NCBI GenBank assembly: GCA_002344885.1
Contig: DDUQ01000142.1
Span: 1 to 56,382 of the forward strand
DNA from: Comamonadaceae bacterium UBA2334
Lineage (GTDB): Bacteria > Pseudomonadota > Gammaproteobacteria > Burkholderiales > Burkholderiaceae_C
DNA: 56,382 bases
Direction of reading: 5' to 3'
Below the pieces are notes generated by a model. It was not told the origin of the DNA. It searched no databases and was given only the letters and a program-made list of their open reading frames with translations. Positions 49,869-56,382 of the stretch are shown here, piece after piece (position 1 is the stretch's first letter; each line of letters starts with the position of its first letter). A program made the translations under genes and the position numbers.

Positions 49869-51413
49869 ATGCTGCTTTCATGTTTATCGAGGGGTGTTCG
49901 TGCGGTGGGCCGGGTCACGGTGTCGGCCCGTTCAGCCGGGCGCGTGCTGGTCCGGTCGGTGGCTTGCACCTTGCTGCTGGTGGCTACAGCACAGGCGTGG
50001 GCTGCCAGAGACGATGTGCGCCTGGGGCTGACGTTGGAGCCACCGTCGCTGGACCCCACCGCTGTCGCGGCTGCGTCGGTGGGCGAAATGATGTACGCCA
50101 ACGTGCTTGAAGGCCTCACGGTGGTCGATGCGGAGGGCCGTGTGGTGCCTCGTCTGGCCACCTCATGGGTGCTGTCGGCTGACAAGCGGCAACTCGATGT
50201 CAACCTGCGCAGCGGTGTGCGGTTTCACGATGCCCGACCGTTCAATGCCGAGGTGGCCGCTTGGAGCCTGGGGCGCATCCTGGCACCCGAGTCCAAGAAT
50301 CCGCAGAAAAAGTGGTTCGAGCGGGTCCAGTCCGTTCAGGTGCTGACGCCCACGCGCTTGAGGATTCACCTGAAGGCGCCCGACCCGTTCCTGCCGTTTG
50401 CGCTGGCCTTGCCCGCAGCGGTGATGATGCACCCTGCCCATGTGGCCACGGCTGACCAGCACCCGGTCGGCACCGGGCCGTTCCGGTTTGTGCGCTGGGA
50501 GAAGGGCGTCCGGGTGATGCTGGAGCGCAACCCACAGCACTGGGGAAAACAGCCGGCGCTGGCCCGGGCTGAGTTCGTGTTTGTGGGGGGACGAACCGAA
50601 GGAGAGGCACTGGTGGTCGAAGGCGCTGTGGATGGTCTGATCAGTGTCACCGACCGCACGCAACCCTTCCAGGGGCGGCCCGACTTGCAGGTGTTGCGTC
50701 GGCAGATCGAGCAGAAGGTGCTGGTCGCGGTCAACAATGCCAGGCCGCCGTTCAACGACGTCCGTGTGCGCAGGGCACTGGCGCACGGTATTCGCCGCGA
50801 GTCGTTCCGCCTGTTTTACGGTGAAGACCTGCAACCTGCGTTCATCGGCAGTCATTTTTCACCCGCGCACCCAGCCTACGTCGATCTGGTCCAGCGCTAT
50901 TCGCACGACCCGGCCCAGGCACGGTCGTTGCTGAAGGCAGCCGGTGTCAAGCCCGGCACCAAGGTGCCACTGGTGGTGCCACCCACCCGTTACGGGCGCA
51001 TCGGCAGCGTGAGCGTGGCCGAGGACCTGGAGAACCTGGGCTTCCAGGTGGAACTTGTGCACCTCGGTTGGTCAGACTGGTTGAACCAAGTCTTCAACCG
51101 CAAGGACTATGCGCTGTCGATCATTGCGCACGTCGAGCCGATGGACCTCAACATCTATGCCCGCGATGACTACTATTTCAATTACGCAAATGCCGATTTC
51201 AAGGCTCTCTGGGAGCGCGTGATGGATGCATCAGGCGAGACGGAACTGTGGCGGGGGCTGGAAGCGGCGCAGCGCCGCATCGCCGACGATGCGGTCAATG
51301 TGTTCCTGTTCATGGTGCCGCAGATCTATGTGACTCACCGCAAGCTGCAGGGCCTGTGGGTGAACACACCTGTGCCGGCCACGGTGCTGGAAGATGCCAG
51401 ATGGCTGCCCTGA
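49869..51413 (+). CDS. Periplasmic peptide/dipeptide-binding protein (SBP_bac_5)
   Basis: 514 residues from ATG 49869 with GGAG 7 bases upstream. Long basic signal region ending near AQAWA (residue ~46), then family-5 solute-binding domains (LTLEPPSLDPTAVAA, HPVGTGPFRF). It resembles DppA/OppA receptors but no permease or ATPase genes follow. Being in tandem with a membrane diguanylate cyclase whose sensor domain faces the periplasm, it may present a ligand to that enzyme (inference). Confidence 0.9.
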   Translation: MLLSCLSRGVRAVGRVTVSARSAGRVLVRSVACTLLLVATAQAWAARDDVRLGLTLEPPSLDPTAVAAASVGEMMYANVLEGLTVVDAEGRVVPRLATSWVLSADKRQLDVNLRSGVRFHDARPFNAEVAAWSLGRILAPESKNPQKKWFERVQSVQVLTPTRLRIHLKAPDPFLPFALALPAAVMMHPAHVATADQHPVGTGPFRFVRWEKGVRVMLERNPQHWGKQPALARAEFVFVGGRTEGEALVVEGAVDGLISVTDRTQPFQGRPDLQVLRRQIEQKVLVAVNNARPPFNDVRVRRALAHGIRRESFRLFYGEDLQPAFIGSHFSPAHPAYVDLVQRYSHDPAQARSLLKAAGVKPGTKVPLVVPPTRYGRIGSVSVAEDLENLGFQVELVHLGWSDWLNQVFNRKDYALSIIAHVEPMDLNIYARDDYYFNYANADFKALWERVMDASGETELWRGLEAAQRRIADDAVNVFLFMVPQIYVTHRKLQGLWVNTPVPATVLEDARWLP

Positions 51414-51449
51414 ACCCCGTTTGCTTCGCAGCGGAAGCGCCCTGACCAC

Positions 51450-52214
51450 ATGGCACGCCAGGCCCGCCTGAGCCTCACTGGCCAGGTTCACCATGTGCTG
51501 TGGCGCGGAAACGGGCGGGAGCAGGTGTTCGTCGACGCCCTGGACCGGGAACTGTTCACGGCCCTGCTGGTACAACACGCACAGGCCCAGGGTGTGGCTG
51601 TGCACGCCTGGGCGCTGATGCCTGACCATGTTCACCTGTTGTTGACACCTCAGCGGGATGGTGCACTCAGCCTGTGTTTGCAGGCTGTGGGGCGCGCTTA
51701 TGTGCAGGCATTCAACCGCCGCCATGTGCGCCGTGGCACTTTGTGGGAAGGGCGTTTCCGTTCCACTGTTCTGGAGCCGGAAACCTGGCTGTTGCGTGCG
51801 ATGGTTTGGCTGGATACCCATCCCCAACGCCTGGCCGATGGCATGGGCCGGTGGGCAGGCGCAGCGTTGCAGGGCGATGCGGGTGTGGCTGACGCGGCGC
51901 AGGGCAACCATCCGTGGGTCACTGCGGGGCATTACCTCGGGCATTCAGTCATTAAAGGGCTCACGCCACCGCCCCAATACTGGGCGTTGGGCAACACGCC
52001 ATTTGCGCGGGAGGCAGCCTACCGCACCCTGTTGGCGCACGGTTGCGGGGCATCGCACCAAGCTGTGCTGGCCGAAGCGGCTATGAAGGGGTGGGTGCTG
52101 GGGTCGGCTGCGTTTGTGGCCGGTTTGCAGCAGGACACGGAACGGCGTTTGCAAAAAAAGCGGCCGGGCCGTCCCGTGTCATCTGCTGCTCGGCGTGACA
52201 CAAACCAGAGGTAA
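51450..52214 (+). CDS. REP-associated tyrosine transposase (RAYT, Y1_Tnp)
   Basis: 254 residues. HUH-type endonuclease: LMPDHVHLLLTPQRDG carries the HUH pair, and the candidate nucleophile Tyr lies in AVGRAYVQAFNRRH. Further RAYT traits: GTLWEGRFRSTVLE. Unlike insertion-sequence transposases, RAYTs act on short palindromes elsewhere. A 14-bp-stem hairpin lies 83 bases downstream. Intact. Confidence 0.93.
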   Translation: MARQARLSLTGQVHHVLWRGNGREQVFVDALDRELFTALLVQHAQAQGVAVHAWALMPDHVHLLLTPQRDGALSLCLQAVGRAYVQAFNRRHVRRGTLWEGRFRSTVLEPETWLLRAMVWLDTHPQRLADGMGRWAGAALQGDAGVADAAQGNHPWVTAGHYLGHSVIKGLTPPPQYWALGNTPFAREAAYRTLLAHGCGASHQAVLAEAAMKGWVLGSAAFVAGLQQDTERRLQKKRPGRPVSSAARRDTNQR

Positions 52215-52261
52215 AAATGACCACTAGCTTATCATTCATGGCGTTTTCAGCTCTTGTTTCT
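52211..52261 (+). repeat. Possible dispersed palindrome, copy in the RAYT-gltB gap
   Basis: GTAAAAATGACCACTAGC, then TTATCATTCATGGCGTTTTC and CAGCTC, resembles the reverse form of the repeat. It directly follows the RAYT stop. Confidence 0.45.
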
Positions 52262-52296
52262 AATGTGTCCCCGATTTATTGTTGAGCGTATTGTTC

Positions 52297-52331
52297 GGAA
52301 ATTAAATGGGTTCTGACCCCATTTAATTTCC
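52297..52331. repeat. REP-like hairpin downstream of the RAYT gene
   Basis: GGAAATTAAATGGG and CCCATTTAATTTCC form a perfect 14-bp stem with loop TTCTGAC. Located between the RAYT gene and gltB. Typical of the short palindromes mobilised by RAYTs; the GGGTTCTGACCCC core is suggestive. Other copies were not seen in the window. Confidence 0.7.
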
Positions 52332-52393
52332 TTGGCATGAATGCTGCAATGCAATATCCTTACGCATTCCGTTTATTTTTTGAGGAGTTTGGT

Positions 52394-56382
<3,989 letters not shown>

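Noticed and set aside
51450..52214. Insertion sequence of the IS200/IS605 type
   Set aside because: There are no IS ends or tnpB; size and motifs fit a stand-alone RAYT.

Overview
The window is a high-GC, gene-dense stretch of chromosome from a betaproteobacterium, most likely Burkholderiales family Comamonadaceae. The basis is the aa3-type cytochrome oxidase layout (ctaC, ctaD, a very small assembly gene, ctaG, ctaE, a DUF2909 gene on the opposite strand, surf1, a Sco-like gene, ctaA/ctaB), a Bug-family solute receptor, the DUF1841, DUF1304 and Ohr proteins, and two short repeat families that I recall from Comamonadaceae genomes. The genus cannot be fixed from sequence reading alone. There is no prophage, plasmid, rRNA operon or CRISPR array. 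Most genes are housekeeping genes.

Layout. 1-4.8 kb: the N-terminal part of a FAD-dependent dehydrogenase, the RNase P RNA gene (rnpB) with a bidirectional terminator, an S4/RsuA-like protein whose catalytic motif is eroded, and a NUDIX/metallo-beta-lactamase fusion protein. 4.9-6.9 kb: three overlapping genes for a single-domain response regulator, a CheC-type phosphatase and a PAS-GGDEF diguanylate cyclase, a compact signalling module with no kinase beside it. 6.95-9.7 kb: dapF, DUF484 and xerC. 9.8-13.9 kb: DUF1841, a TRIC/YicG-type channel, a MaoC-like hydratase, trmL, comF and a BioC-like methyltransferase. 13.9-22.9 kb: the cytochrome c oxidase locus. Here heme A synthase and heme O synthase form one 670-residue protein, and a 73-residue membrane protein resembling the COX2 transmembrane hairpin lies upstream of a ctaC whose own second helix looks unusual. 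A Sco lipoprotein gene is divergent from this locus. 23-28.1 kb: a Bug receptor, a ferredoxin-reductase-type flavoprotein, a short-chain epimerase-like protein, tRNA-Leu(CAA), cysM, a zinc-ribbon NUDIX protein and tusA. 28.2-36.9 kb: valS with several repeat-derived in-frame insertions, a TruC-like pseudouridine synthase, an ohr/DUF1304 pair divergent from yaaA (a peroxide-stress group), a prolyl-4-hydroxylase-like oxygenase, an alpha/beta hydrolase and queF. 37-48.2 kb: a chemoreceptor, an HDAC-family amidohydrolase, small secreted and zinc-ribbon proteins, a thioesterase, dinB, a class I glutamine amidotransferase, an HDOD protein, hslR, aroB, a dGTPase and an unknown protein. 48.4-56.4 kb: a membrane diguanylate cyclase in tandem with an orphan peptide-binding protein, a REP-associated tyrosine transposase (RAYT) with a 14-bp-stem hairpin, and the start of gltB, which runs off the window.

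The features most worth following are the CtaA-CtaB fusion, the two-piece look of COX subunit II, the receiver/CheC/GGDEF operon, the DGC plus peptide-binding protein pair, and a dispersed ~50-bp imperfect palindrome. That palindrome occurs in about eight places, several of them inside reading frames that it extends without breaking.
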